Shown here in pieces: positions 45,175 to 54,168 of a stretch of 64,000 bases of DNA. Within the stretch, counting starts at the first letter, position 1; each line of letters starts with the position of its first letter. The stretch covers positions 62,001 to 126,000 of the forward strand of contig NZ_AVQK01000018.1 in the NCBI RefSeq assembly GCF_001401755.1, in the 5' to 3' direction. The notes under the pieces are model-generated. The model saw nothing but the letters and a program-made list of their open reading frames with translations. It ran no database searches and was not told where the DNA came from. The stretch is from Aquimarina longa SW024. GTDB taxonomy: Bacteria > Bacteroidota > Bacteroidia > Flavobacteriales > Flavobacteriaceae. The translations under genes were made by a program, and so were the position numbers.

Positions 45175-46443
45175 ATGACAGAAGCTTTTAAAAATATCAA
45201 CCCATTTATCCTCGGACTACTCATCAGTATGGGAATTGGTCTTATTCTGGGATTGGAACGTGAATACGATAAACTGAAAGAGGAACAAGGTTTTGCCGGC
45301 ATAAGAACATTCCCAATTGTCGCCATCATTGGTTTTATCTTGGGAAATCTTTCCACAGCCTACACACCTTGGTTGGTCATTACAATCGCAGCTGCCTTTC
45401 TTTTGTTTTTGTCCTTAAGCCATCTTTCCATAGTGCAAAAGCATATTATGACTGGTATTACCACCAATATGGCTTTATTCGCTACATTGATTTTGGGGGT
45501 TATGGTTGCTAATCATTTGCACAAGGAAGCCGTTGCTACGGCTGTAGTTATAGTTACTTTGTTATCATTAAAAACAACCTTTAATACCTTCATTAAGAAT
45601 ATAACTTCAGAAGAACTTTATGCCTTTATTAAGTTTGCAATTATTGCGCTTCTTATTTTGCCTTTCTTACCAAATCAAGATTATGGCCCAGAAGGTTTGC
45701 TAAACCCTTTTGAGATTGGAGCAATAGTAGTGATTGTCTCTTTTCTGAATTTTATCGGCTACTTCCTTGTAAAATATGTAGGTTCAAAGCGTGGTATATT
45801 GCTCACTGCAATTTTGGGCGGCTTGATTTCAAGTACCGCAGTATCGTGGATATATGCTGCGCGAAGTAAGGAATCGCCTGAACTTTCTAAAGAATATGCT
45901 GCGGGTATCATCATAGCTTCGGCCATAATGTTTCCTAGGCTTGCCATTCTTGCCTATATTTTTAATACTGCCATACTCTCTTATTTGGCCGTTCCCTTTA
46001 CCATCCTAACATTGATTTGTTTGATAAGTGCCATCTTATTTATTAGAAAGAATACTGAAGTCTCAAAAACAGCAATTGACCTGGGTAACCCACTTAATAT
46101 ATTGAACGCCCTTGGCTTTGGTGGTATTTATGTGGTAATCCTATTTGCAGTTTTTTATGGAAATCAATTTTTTGGGGAAAGCGGTTTATACTATTCAGCG
46201 CTAATTGCAGGATTGGCAGATACAGATGCTATAACTATTAGTATGGCAAAATTTGGCTCTTTGGAAGACAAACTCGCTCTTGCCACCAATGTCATTATAA
46301 CAGCAACTATTAGTAATATGATTGTGAAACTAGGCATTACTTATTTCAAAGGTTCAAAAAAAGCGGGGAAACTGGTAATGCTCATTTTTGGAAGTGTCGT
46401 TGTCGTTGGTATGGCCTATATATTAATACAATTCGGAATTTAA
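45175..46443 (+). CDS. MgtC/SapB plus DUF4010 membrane protein
   Basis: 422 residues with about 12 hydrophobic helices. The first third is MgtC/SapB-like (ISMGIGLILGLEREYDKLKE), the last two thirds DUF4010-like (LNFIGYFLVKYVGSKRGI). MgtC proteins act in virulence, Mg2+ shortage and acid stress, and the DUF4010 fusion is frequent in stress islands; transport is likely but unproven. It has 64 bases upstream, the longest gap in this part of the island. Confidence 0.82.
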   Translation: MTEAFKNINPFILGLLISMGIGLILGLEREYDKLKEEQGFAGIRTFPIVAIIGFILGNLSTAYTPWLVITIAAAFLLFLSLSHLSIVQKHIMTGITTNMALFATLILGVMVANHLHKEAVATAVVIVTLLSLKTTFNTFIKNITSEELYAFIKFAIIALLILPFLPNQDYGPEGLLNPFEIGAIVVIVSFLNFIGYFLVKYVGSKRGILLTAILGGLISSTAVSWIYAARSKESPELSKEYAAGIIIASAIMFPRLAILAYIFNTAILSYLAVPFTILTLICLISAILFIRKNTEVSKTAIDLGNPLNILNALGFGGIYVVILFAVFYGNQFFGESGLYYSALIAGLADTDAITISMAKFGSLEDKLALATNVIITATISNMIVKLGITYFKGSKKAGKLVMLIFGSVVVVGMAYILIQFGI

Positions 46444-46453
46444 AAATAGAAGA

Positions 46454-47449
46454 ATGAAAACAACCATATTTAGCACCCATAAATTTGAAGAACCATATCT
46501 GGTAAAAGCGAATAATGGTAAACACCAATTAAAACTGTTAGAAAGTCGTTTAACAGAAGAAACTGCTATTCTGGCTACTGGCTCTAAAACCGTAAGTCTA
46601 TTTACGGGTGATGATGCGTCTTCCAAAGTTCTTGAAAAGCTAAACGCTTTAGGTGTTAAGCACCTCGTGCTACGGTCAGCCGGTTTCAATCACGTCGATT
46701 TAAAAAAAGCATCAGAACTTGGAATAAAAGTGGCTCGTGTGCCAGCATATTCACCGTATGCCATTGCCGAACATACTATGGCGCTGATACTCGCATTAAA
46801 TCGAAAATTAATTAAAGCGCACAATAGGGTTCGCGAACAAAACTTTTCATTGAACGGCCTGACTGGTTTCGACCTCAATGGAAAAACCGTCGGTGTCATC
46901 GGAACAGGAAAGATTGGGTCCGTGCTTGTAAAGATTCTACACGGCTTTGGATGCAAAATACTTGCCCAAGATGTCATTGAAGATCAAAATCTAATCAATT
47001 CGTATAATGTAATCTATACCAATTGTGAAACCATTTGCAAGCAATCTGATATTATAAGCCTGCACGTACCATTAACGGCTACAACCAAACATTTAATTGA
47101 CAAAGAACACATAGCACTTATGAAACCTGGGGTAATGCTTATCAATACTGGTCGTGGCAGATTGGTGGATACCAAAGCAGTTATCGTAGGATTGAAAACC
47201 AAAAAAATCGGCTATTTCGGGATTGATGTGTATGAGGAAGAAGAAGGTTTGTTCTTTGAAGACCATTCCAATGACATTTTGCAAGACGATGTCATTGCCC
47301 GATTAATGACCTTCAACAATGTTTTAATAACCAGTCATCAAGCCTTTTTAACCGAAACAGCTTTGGCCAATATTGCTGAAACAACCATATATAATCTGGA
47401 TTGTTTTGAAAAACAAATACTTTCTGGAAATGAAGTTACCATAGAATAA
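46454..47449 (+). CDS. ldhA: D-lactate dehydrogenase (fermentative type)
   Basis: 331 residues of the D-2-hydroxyacid dehydrogenase family. NAD site VGVIGTGKIGSVLVKIL; catalytic Arg in INTGRGRLVD; a Glu in VYEEEEGLFFEDHS, the stretch typical of fermentative LdhA; and His in ITSHQAFLTE. It reduces pyruvate to D-lactate and regenerates NAD+ used by GAPDH. It thus closes a fermentative chain with the genes at 36030, 37055 and 40387. Confidence 0.9.
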   Translation: MKTTIFSTHKFEEPYLVKANNGKHQLKLLESRLTEETAILATGSKTVSLFTGDDASSKVLEKLNALGVKHLVLRSAGFNHVDLKKASELGIKVARVPAYSPYAIAEHTMALILALNRKLIKAHNRVREQNFSLNGLTGFDLNGKTVGVIGTGKIGSVLVKILHGFGCKILAQDVIEDQNLINSYNVIYTNCETICKQSDIISLHVPLTATTKHLIDKEHIALMKPGVMLINTGRGRLVDTKAVIVGLKTKKIGYFGIDVYEEEEGLFFEDHSNDILQDDVIARLMTFNNVLITSHQAFLTETALANIAETTIYNLDCFEKQILSGNEVTIE

Positions 47450-47468
47450 TATACAAAATATAAAAATT

Positions 47469-48299
47469 ATGAAAAATATACTCGTACCCACCGATTTCTC
47501 TGAAAACTGTACCAAAGCTGCACATCTCGGGATTAAAATGGCAAAGTTATACAGTTCTGAAATTCACTTTTTACACCTTATGAAAACCCCTGTGGATTGG
47601 GTAAAACTGGATAAAGAAAAAGAAAAACGATATCCTGAAACATTAAAGCAAATAGGTGTCGCTAAAGCGGCTCTAAGAAAATTAGAAAAGTCAGCAGAGG
47701 ATGAAGGTCTAAAATGTCGCACATTTCTTCAATATGATGCTGGGCAAGGAGATATTCTGGAACATTCAGGCCATTTTCACCACGATTTTATAATTACTGG
47801 AAGTAGTGGCACTAAAGGTGTCATTAGGGAAATTACAGGAAGTAACGTAGAAAAAATCGTGCGAAAAGCAAACGCACCTGTCATTGTTGTAAAAGACGAG
47901 GCTGTAAACTTCCCTTTCAAAAATATTGTTTTTGTATCTGATTTTGAAGAGGACGTTAGCAATGCCTTTAAAAGGGTAGTTTCCATTGCCTCAAAATGCA
48001 AAGCAAAAATACACCTGTTGCGTATCAATACAAAAACCGACACGAATAGTATTTCTCTAGGCTTACAACCCATGAAGCGTTTTTTGGAGAAATTCCCAGA
48101 AGTTGAAAACTATACAATGAATGTATATAACGAAATGTATGTTGAAACTGGAATAAACACCTATTTAAAAAGTAATCCTGCAGACCTCATTGCATTGTGT
48201 ACACATGGTTCAACTGGTTTTTTAAGTTTATTCTCTAAAAGCATCGCTGAAGGTGTTACGAACCATTCTACATTACCCATAATGACAATTCGAATATGA
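47469..48299 (+). CDS. Tandem universal stress protein
   Basis: 276 residues with two Usp domains: an N-terminal one (KNILVPTDFSENCTKAAHLG, then ITGSSGTKGVIREITGSN) and a C-terminal one beginning KNIVFVSDFEEDVSN and ending CTHGSTGFLSLFSKSIAEGV. Tandem Usp proteins occur in low-oxygen and stationary-phase regulons. The stop overlaps the ATP-cone gene start by four bases. Confidence 0.9.
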   Translation: MKNILVPTDFSENCTKAAHLGIKMAKLYSSEIHFLHLMKTPVDWVKLDKEKEKRYPETLKQIGVAKAALRKLEKSAEDEGLKCRTFLQYDAGQGDILEHSGHFHHDFIITGSSGTKGVIREITGSNVEKIVRKANAPVIVVKDEAVNFPFKNIVFVSDFEEDVSNAFKRVVSIASKCKAKIHLLRINTKTDTNSISLGLQPMKRFLEKFPEVENYTMNVYNEMYVETGINTYLKSNPADLIALCTHGSTGFLSLFSKSIAEGVTNHSTLPIMTIRI

Positions 48300-49138
48300 A
48301 AAATTCAATAAACATAGTAAAATATTCAGGAGACATTGTTCCTTTTAATGTTGACAAACTCAAAGATTCATTGCGACGTGCTCAAGCAAATGAGGAGATA
48401 ATTCAACAGATAGTAGCACAAATTGAGTCTGTAATTTACGATGGGATTACTACAAAAAAAATCTACCAAATGGCATTTAAAATGCTTAAAGGTAAATCAC
48501 GTGTAAGTGCCTCAAAGTACAAACTCAAAAAAGCCTTGATGGAATTAGGGCCTTCCGGTTTTCCATTTGAAAAATTAGTGGGAAAACTATTGGCACACGA
48601 AGGGTTTGAAACAAAGGTTGGTGTGATTGTACAGGGCAATTGTGTGCAACACGAAGTAGATGTTATAGCCCAAAAGGATAATTACCATTATATGATTGAA
48701 TGCAAATACCACAGCGACCAAGGACGGTTTTGCAATGTCAAGATTCCTTTGTACATCCATTCACGATTTTTGGATGTTGAGAAACATTGGGAACATCAAA
48801 AAGGTCACGAAGCTAAACTACATAAAGGAGGTGTATATACCAATACACGATTTACTACGGATGCAATACAGTACGGCAAATGTGTTGGATTGTTATTGAC
48901 AAGCTGGGATTATCCAATGGGAAACGGTTTAAAAGACAGAATCGATAAGTCGGGGTTGCATCCCTTAACAGCATTAACAACGATGACCAAATCTGAAAAG
49001 ACAAAATTATTGGATAAAGGTATTGTACTGTGCAAAGAGCTTCACGAAAAACCTACTTTATTAAATCAAATCGGAATTGATAAAACAAGACATAAAAAGA
49101 TTTTGGAAGATTCTGAAGCATTGTGTAAAAACAATTAA
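48296..49138 (+). CDS. ATP-cone fused to a PD-(D/E)XK nuclease-like domain
   Basis: 280 residues. Residues 5-90 match the ATP-cone of ribonucleotide reductases (VKYSGDIVPFNVDKLKDSLR). Residues 97-160 show a nuclease core: a Glu-containing helix (GFPFEKLVGKLLAHEGFETK), then HEVDVIAQ and MIECKYH, with Asp, Glu and Lys in the PD-(D/E)XK order as in Mrr-type enzymes. This pairs (d)ATP sensing with nucleic-acid cleavage. Target and direction of control are unknown. Confidence 0.8.
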   Translation: MKNSINIVKYSGDIVPFNVDKLKDSLRRAQANEEIIQQIVAQIESVIYDGITTKKIYQMAFKMLKGKSRVSASKYKLKKALMELGPSGFPFEKLVGKLLAHEGFETKVGVIVQGNCVQHEVDVIAQKDNYHYMIECKYHSDQGRFCNVKIPLYIHSRFLDVEKHWEHQKGHEAKLHKGGVYTNTRFTTDAIQYGKCVGLLLTSWDYPMGNGLKDRIDKSGLHPLTALTTMTKSEKTKLLDKGIVLCKELHEKPTLLNQIGIDKTRHKKILEDSEALCKNN

Positions 49139-49149
49139 AAAATAATTAT

Positions 49150-49404
49150 ATGAAAACTGAAGAATTAAAAAAACAGAACAATATAGATTTTGAGCCTTTT
49201 TACGAAGCATTGGAAGACGACCCAAAACTGCTTGAAGAGGCCTTGGAAATACTATTGGATATGGTAGACTTTGAACCTAAATCCGTAAAAAAGGTAGCAC
49301 TTTATATCAAAGAAGATTCACGAAATCTATATAATGAAGTGGTAGCGTTATACAAATCGACCCAAGACAAAGGAAACACATCCTCCTGTTGTGGTGGACA
49401 CTAA
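49150..49404 (+). CDS. Small acidic protein with C-terminal CCGGH
   Basis: 84 residues, mostly acidic and helical (DPKLLEEALEILLDMVDFEP) with a Cys-Cys-Gly-Gly-His terminus. No signal peptide. The tail could bind a metal. I recognise no family; the position between nuclease-like genes suggests an accessory role. Confidence 0.65.
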   Translation: MKTEELKKQNNIDFEPFYEALEDDPKLLEEALEILLDMVDFEPKSVKKVALYIKEDSRNLYNEVVALYKSTQDKGNTSSCCGGH

Positions 49405-49418
49405 TACATAAGAATACG

Positions 49419-50795
49419 ATGAAAAACAATAGAATCAACATCCACTTTTTAGGAGCGGCCGGTACTGTAACTGGCTCAAAATATTTAGTGGATACGGGAG
49501 AGAGAAAGATATTGATAGACTGCGGACTATTTCAAGGGTTGAAGGAATTGCGCCTTAAAAACTGGGAATATCCACCCGTTAAAGTTTCAGAAATTGATAT
49601 GGTCTTGCTTACCCACGGCCATATGGACCACACAGGGTATTTACCTCGATTGGTAAAACAAGGGTTTAAAGGCCCGATTTACGGCACTAATCCCACTTTG
49701 GACATTGCAAAAATCATTTTGAACGATAGTGCAAAAATCCAAGAGCAGGAAGCCGAACGTGCCAACAAAGAAGGCTATTCCAAACATAGTCCGGCAGAAC
49801 CGCTTTACGATTTATACGATGTTGAGAAAACCATTCCACATTTTAAGGGAGTACCACCTGCTCAATGGATGCCATTGATGAAAAATATAAAGGCCAGATT
49901 TCAGTACAATGGTCATATTCTCGGTGCTACTTACATCGAGTTGGATATACACGGAAAACGTTTTGTCTTTTCGGGAGATATTGGAAGAACCAATGATTTA
50001 TTGCTCTACCCACCACTAAAACCAAAAAAAGCGGATGTGCTTTTCATTGAATCCACTTATGGCGGAAGATTTCATCCAGATGAAGTAGAAGCACTGCCAC
50101 AGATTGAAAAATTGGTCAACGATACCATCAATAGAGGTGGCAGCCTTTTTATTCCAAGCTTTTCGGTAGAACGTGCCCAATTAATGATGTTGATTTTTTG
50201 GAGATTGCTAAAAGAGAACAAAATACCGAAAGTACAAATGATAATGGACAGCCCAATGGGAGCGAATGTACTCGAACTCTTCCACCGCACGAGGGATTGG
50301 CACAGATTAGAGGACAATGAATGTGATGAAATGTGCTCACATTTCACGGTCGTAAGTAGTTATCGGGAAACTATGGAATTACGAACCGATGACAAATCAA
50401 AAATCGTGATTGCGGGAAGTGGAATGCTTACTGGTGGTAGAATGCTCAACTACCTTGAAACACAGGCACAAAATCCAAATAACACTTTGCTTTTTGTGGG
50501 GTATCAAGCCGAAGGCACTCGGGGAAGAAAATTACTGGAAGGCGATAAGGAATTGAAAGTGTATGGAAAATGGGTGCCGTTTCATATGGAAGTTGCGGAA
50601 ATCGAAGGGCTTTCGGCACACGCTGACCACACAGAACTTATGGATTGGATGAGTAAAATAAAAAATAAGCCCGAGCGGATTTTCATAGTGCACGGTGAAA
50701 AAGAAAGTGCAGAAGCATTACAAAAAGGTATCAAGGAAACCTATGATTGGAATGCTGAAATCCCACAATTATATAGCATTGAAGAAATAAAATAA
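49419..50795 (+). CDS. MBL-fold beta-CASP ribonuclease-like protein
   Basis: 458 residues from the ATG at 49419; an upstream in-frame ATG at 49389 overlaps the previous gene. Metallo-beta-lactamase core with LTHGHMDHTGYLPRL (zinc ligands), GHILGATYIE, FSGDIGRT, then the beta-CASP part (SERAQLMMLIFWRL, GSGMLTGGRMLNYLE) and RMMBL (GLSAHADHTELMDW, VHGEKESA). This is the CPSF73/RNase J-type layout, so RNA cleavage is likely. It lies between the ATP-cone nuclease and AMP phosphorylase. Confidence 0.87.
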   Translation: MKNNRINIHFLGAAGTVTGSKYLVDTGERKILIDCGLFQGLKELRLKNWEYPPVKVSEIDMVLLTHGHMDHTGYLPRLVKQGFKGPIYGTNPTLDIAKIILNDSAKIQEQEAERANKEGYSKHSPAEPLYDLYDVEKTIPHFKGVPPAQWMPLMKNIKARFQYNGHILGATYIELDIHGKRFVFSGDIGRTNDLLLYPPLKPKKADVLFIESTYGGRFHPDEVEALPQIEKLVNDTINRGGSLFIPSFSVERAQLMMLIFWRLLKENKIPKVQMIMDSPMGANVLELFHRTRDWHRLEDNECDEMCSHFTVVSSYRETMELRTDDKSKIVIAGSGMLTGGRMLNYLETQAQNPNNTLLFVGYQAEGTRGRKLLEGDKELKVYGKWVPFHMEVAEIEGLSAHADHTELMDWMSKIKNKPERIFIVHGEKESAEALQKGIKETYDWNAEIPQLYSIEEIK

Positions 50796-50798
50796 ACT

Positions 50799-52301
50799 AT
50801 GGAACAACACTCAAATATCTTAAAATACAAACATCTTGGAATCTACACTCAGAATGAAAATGTGGTGTATATGCGTGAGGATTGCCACGTCTGTATTTCC
50901 GAAGGTTTTGAAGCATTAACACGAATAAGGATATCAAAGGCAACCCATTCAATTGTAGCAAGTCTCAATGTTATAAATTCTGACATACTGCTACCCAACG
51001 AAATAGGGCTATCGGATGCTGCTGCAAAAAAGTTGAATGTTTCTGACAATGACACCTTGTACGTTTCCCATTTAGAACCTATAGAGTCGTTAAGCCACGT
51101 CAGGGCAAAAATCTATAACCAAAAACTGGATTACAACGCCTATAACCAAATCATAACCGATATCGTTGAAGGCGACTATTCCAACATACACCTTTCGGCA
51201 TTCATTGCAGCCTGTGCTGGTGACCGAATGGATATTGATGAAATATCCGACCTCACAAAAGCTATGATTGCCTCTGGAAAGCAACTAAATTGGAACAAAG
51301 AAATAGTAGTAGATAAACATTGTATTGGCGGATTACCTGGCAATAGAACAACCCCATTAGTAGTTGCCATTGTTGCTGCTTATGGACTTACAATGCCAAA
51401 AACGTCCTCGCGAGCCATTACTTCGCCCGCTGGTACAGCAGATACTATGGAAGTTCTGACCAATGTAACGCTCTCTTCCGAAGAAATAACGGCTGTGGTA
51501 GAAAAAGAAGTAGGTTGTTTTGTTTGGGGTGGTACAGCGCAATTAAGCCCTGCCGATGATGTACTGATTAAGATTGAGAAGGCCTTGGATATAGATAGTG
51601 AAGGGCAGCTCATAGCCTCGGTACTTTCAAAAAAATCTGCGGCAGGTTCAACCCACGTTGTTATAGATATTCCCGTGGGAGAAACTGCAAAAGTTAGAAG
51701 TGAAGAAATGGCACAAAAACTAAAAAACCATATGGAAATAGTCGGTAACGCTGTTGGGCTTAATGTGAAAGTGGTCATTACAGATGGTACGCAACCTGTA
51801 GGGAGAGGAATTGGCCCAGCTTTGGAAGCCATCGATATACTAAAGGTTTTGAAAAATGAGACAGATGCACCAATCGACCTTATGGAAAGAGCATTGCTTT
51901 TGGCTGGCGAACTAATAGAGCTTTCGGGGAAAGTCGAAAAAGGAAAAGGGACGGAAACCGCCAAAGAAGTGCTTATATCTGGTAAAGCTTATGAAAAATT
52001 CCTTGCCATTTGTAAAGCCCAAGGCCACTTTTCAAAACCTGTTTTAGCACCTTATAAAATTGAAATCAGAGCAGAAAAATCAGGCAGTCTAAAGCGTATT
52101 GATAATCGAAAAATAGCAAAGCTCGCCAAACTTTCGGGTGCCCCTCAATCTAAATCTGCTGGAATTTTATTGAATGTGCATTTGAATGATAAAATTGAAA
52201 AAGATGACTTACTATTCACGCTTTTTGCAGAATCGCAGGGTGAATTAAATTACGCCTTAGAGTACAAGAACAGTCATAACGACATTATAACTATTAAATA
52301 A
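50799..52301 (+). CDS. AMP phosphorylase-like (thymidine phosphorylase family)
   Basis: 500 residues, the length of archaeal AMP phosphorylase and longer than bacterial thymidine phosphorylase (about 440). The active-site loop is DKHCIGGLPGNRTT, with PGNxTT as in AMP phosphorylase rather than the STGGVGD of DeoA; also SRAITSPAGTADTMEVL. The N-terminal 90 residues form the extra domain of that subfamily. It would split AMP with phosphate into adenine and ribose 1,5-bisphosphate. It is followed eight bases later by a PRPP synthase. Confidence 0.87.
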   Translation: MEQHSNILKYKHLGIYTQNENVVYMREDCHVCISEGFEALTRIRISKATHSIVASLNVINSDILLPNEIGLSDAAAKKLNVSDNDTLYVSHLEPIESLSHVRAKIYNQKLDYNAYNQIITDIVEGDYSNIHLSAFIAACAGDRMDIDEISDLTKAMIASGKQLNWNKEIVVDKHCIGGLPGNRTTPLVVAIVAAYGLTMPKTSSRAITSPAGTADTMEVLTNVTLSSEEITAVVEKEVGCFVWGGTAQLSPADDVLIKIEKALDIDSEGQLIASVLSKKSAAGSTHVVIDIPVGETAKVRSEEMAQKLKNHMEIVGNAVGLNVKVVITDGTQPVGRGIGPALEAIDILKVLKNETDAPIDLMERALLLAGELIELSGKVEKGKGTETAKEVLISGKAYEKFLAICKAQGHFSKPVLAPYKIEIRAEKSGSLKRIDNRKIAKLAKLSGAPQSKSAGILLNVHLNDKIEKDDLLFTLFAESQGELNYALEYKNSHNDIITIK

Positions 52302-52309
52302 AAAATAAA

Positions 52310-53203
52310 ATGAAAACTATACTATTTAGCCTTCCGGGAAACGAGGAATTAACAGAGCTAATGGCAATAAAAATGAATGCTGAAGTGGGAAAGACCACCT
52401 TACGAAAGTTCCCTGACGGCGAATCCTACACGCGCATATTATCTGACGTAAAAGATAAGTGTGTGGTCTTGGTCTGCACCCTACACGACCCTGATAAGAA
52501 ATTATTACCACTATATTTTTTAAGCCATACAGCAAAATCATTAGGTGCTATGTGTACTTGTTTGGTAGCACCGTATTTGGCATATATGCGACAAGACAAG
52601 ATATTTAATGAGGGTGAAGGCGTTACCTCTACCTATTTCGGGAAGTTAATTTCCGGTTTTGCTGATAGTATTACCACTGTTGACCCTCACCTACACAGGA
52701 TACACTCATTGAGTGAAGTCTATAACATTCTAAACAAAGTCATTCACGCTGCAGATGACATTTCAAAGTGGATAAAAGAAAATATTAAAAACCCAGTATT
52801 AATAGGTCCGGATTCCGAAAGCGAACAATGGGTATCTGAAGTAGCTAAAAACGCAGATGCACCATTTACCGTCTTACAAAAAGTACGTCACGGTGACCGC
52901 GATGTAGAAGTTTCTGTTCCTGATGTAGATAAATATAAAGATGCCACGCCTGTTTTGGTTGACGATATTATCTCAACAGCTCGTACAATGATTGAAACCG
53001 TAGGGCACTTAAAAAAAGCTGGAATGAAATCGCCGATATGTGTGGGCATTCACGCTGTTTTTTCAGGCAATGCTTATCAAGACCTAATGGATTCTGGCGT
53101 AGAAAAAATAGTGACCTGTAATACTATTCCACATCCTTCAAATGCAATTGACTTGAGTGATGTTATGGCAAAAGAAGTTAAGAAATTGATGCATCACATA
53201 TGA
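52310..53203 (+). CDS. prs: Ribose-phosphate diphosphokinase (PRPP synthase)
   Basis: 297 residues. The PRPP-binding loop is VLVDDIISTARTM, the flexible region is YMRQDKIFNEGEGVTSTYFG and the ATP site contains RKFPDGES. The YMRQDKIF segment differs from the YARQDRK of standard enzymes, pointing to a divergent, possibly unregulated class. It makes PRPP from ribose 5-phosphate and ATP, completing purine salvage with AMP phosphorylase. The next gene overlaps it by four bases. Confidence 0.87.
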   Translation: MKTILFSLPGNEELTELMAIKMNAEVGKTTLRKFPDGESYTRILSDVKDKCVVLVCTLHDPDKKLLPLYFLSHTAKSLGAMCTCLVAPYLAYMRQDKIFNEGEGVTSTYFGKLISGFADSITTVDPHLHRIHSLSEVYNILNKVIHAADDISKWIKENIKNPVLIGPDSESEQWVSEVAKNADAPFTVLQKVRHGDRDVEVSVPDVDKYKDATPVLVDDIISTARTMIETVGHLKKAGMKSPICVGIHAVFSGNAYQDLMDSGVEKIVTCNTIPHPSNAIDLSDVMAKEVKKLMHHI

Positions 53204-53850
53204 TAAAACAAAGCTATATACTGTTACTTATCCTATTCAATATCCCAATGAATGGACAAACTGAAATGCTCGTTGGGCAAATCTCAGGCAGGACAATAGC
53301 ACGTGAAAATTTTGATGAAGATGGTGTGTTGCTTAACAAGCAAACGTTTGAGGCCGGAAAAATAATAGAGAAAAAGGGATATTATCAAATTGTGGTCGTA
53401 ACGGAATTATTTGATGAAGAAAAAAAACCTACAGAAAAATACACGACGACCTATCGATGTAAACCTGATGAAACAAGCATTATGGTAATGGCATTCCCGT
53501 TTGCAAAACCCAATTCTAAAGAAACCGAAATCAATAGCTCAACTAAAAACTTTACTAAGTTATATGACCTAGGCAATCTAAAAGATATTGAAATAGAAAT
53601 GAATTTTGATTCTGGCCTACTAAACTTTTTTGGTTCTAAAAGCCTTATTAGAATATATGACCGTCAATTGAATACCGACAAAGCAAATATACAAATCGAA
53701 TCAAAAATAAATATTAAGGCCTATGCATTGGGTATCCGCATCAAACAACTCAACTATACTGTTATTGAAGAATTAAACAATAACTATTTGTTGACGTTTC
53801 AAAAATTCACTGAAACGGATGGCAGCTATTTTACAATGACTTATAACTAA
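53200..53850 (+). CDS. Exported protein of unknown function
   Basis: 216 residues with a signal peptide (SYILLLILFNIPMNGQT) and a beta-rich body (EKYTTTYRCKPDETSIMVMA). I find no family. It is in the nucleotide-gene transcript by overlap, but seems to act outside the cytoplasm. Confidence 0.6.
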   Translation: MIKQSYILLLILFNIPMNGQTEMLVGQISGRTIARENFDEDGVLLNKQTFEAGKIIEKKGYYQIVVVTELFDEEKKPTEKYTTTYRCKPDETSIMVMAFPFAKPNSKETEINSSTKNFTKLYDLGNLKDIEIEMNFDSGLLNFFGSKSLIRIYDRQLNTDKANIQIESKINIKAYALGIRIKQLNYTVIEELNNNYLLTFQKFTETDGSYFTMTYN

Positions 53851-53856
53851 AACAAA

Positions 53857-54150
53857 ATGAAGAATTACGATACGCTTTCAGAAGCAATTAACGATTTAAA
53901 GCAAAGAGGTTACAGTTATGATTTTAACCTAAAGCCTTCGTGTTTGGAATGTGCATCACTTAAAATCGAAATTAAACCTGAAGATTTTAAAGTCGATGAG
54001 ACCCATCGTTTTGAAGGTATGAGCAGTACCGATGATAATAGCGTACTGTATGCCATATCATCTAAAGATGGTATTAAGGGCACTTTGGTGGATGCCTATG
54101 GGGTCTATGCAGAAAACATTTCTGAAGCAATGAGAAAAAAATTACGATAA
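53857..54150 (+). CDS. Small conserved protein (often labelled PRPP synthetase)
   Basis: 97 residues with pattern YDTLSEAINDLKQRGYSYDF, a lone Cys pair (PSCLEC), RFEGMSSTDDNSVLYAIS and KGTLVDAYGVYAE. This family is widespread in Flavobacteriia and is commonly labelled phosphoribosylpyrophosphate synthetase, but it has none of the Prs motifs and is a third of the size. The real enzyme is at 52310. Function unknown. Confidence 0.78.
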   Translation: MKNYDTLSEAINDLKQRGYSYDFNLKPSCLECASLKIEIKPEDFKVDETHRFEGMSSTDDNSVLYAISSKDGIKGTLVDAYGVYAENISEAMRKKLR

Positions 54151-54168
54151 CACTTAAACTTTATAATA

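Noticed and set aside
51380..51964. 194-residue minus-strand frame
   Set aside because: Antisense to the AMP phosphorylase core; Ser-rich composition is typical of such shadows.
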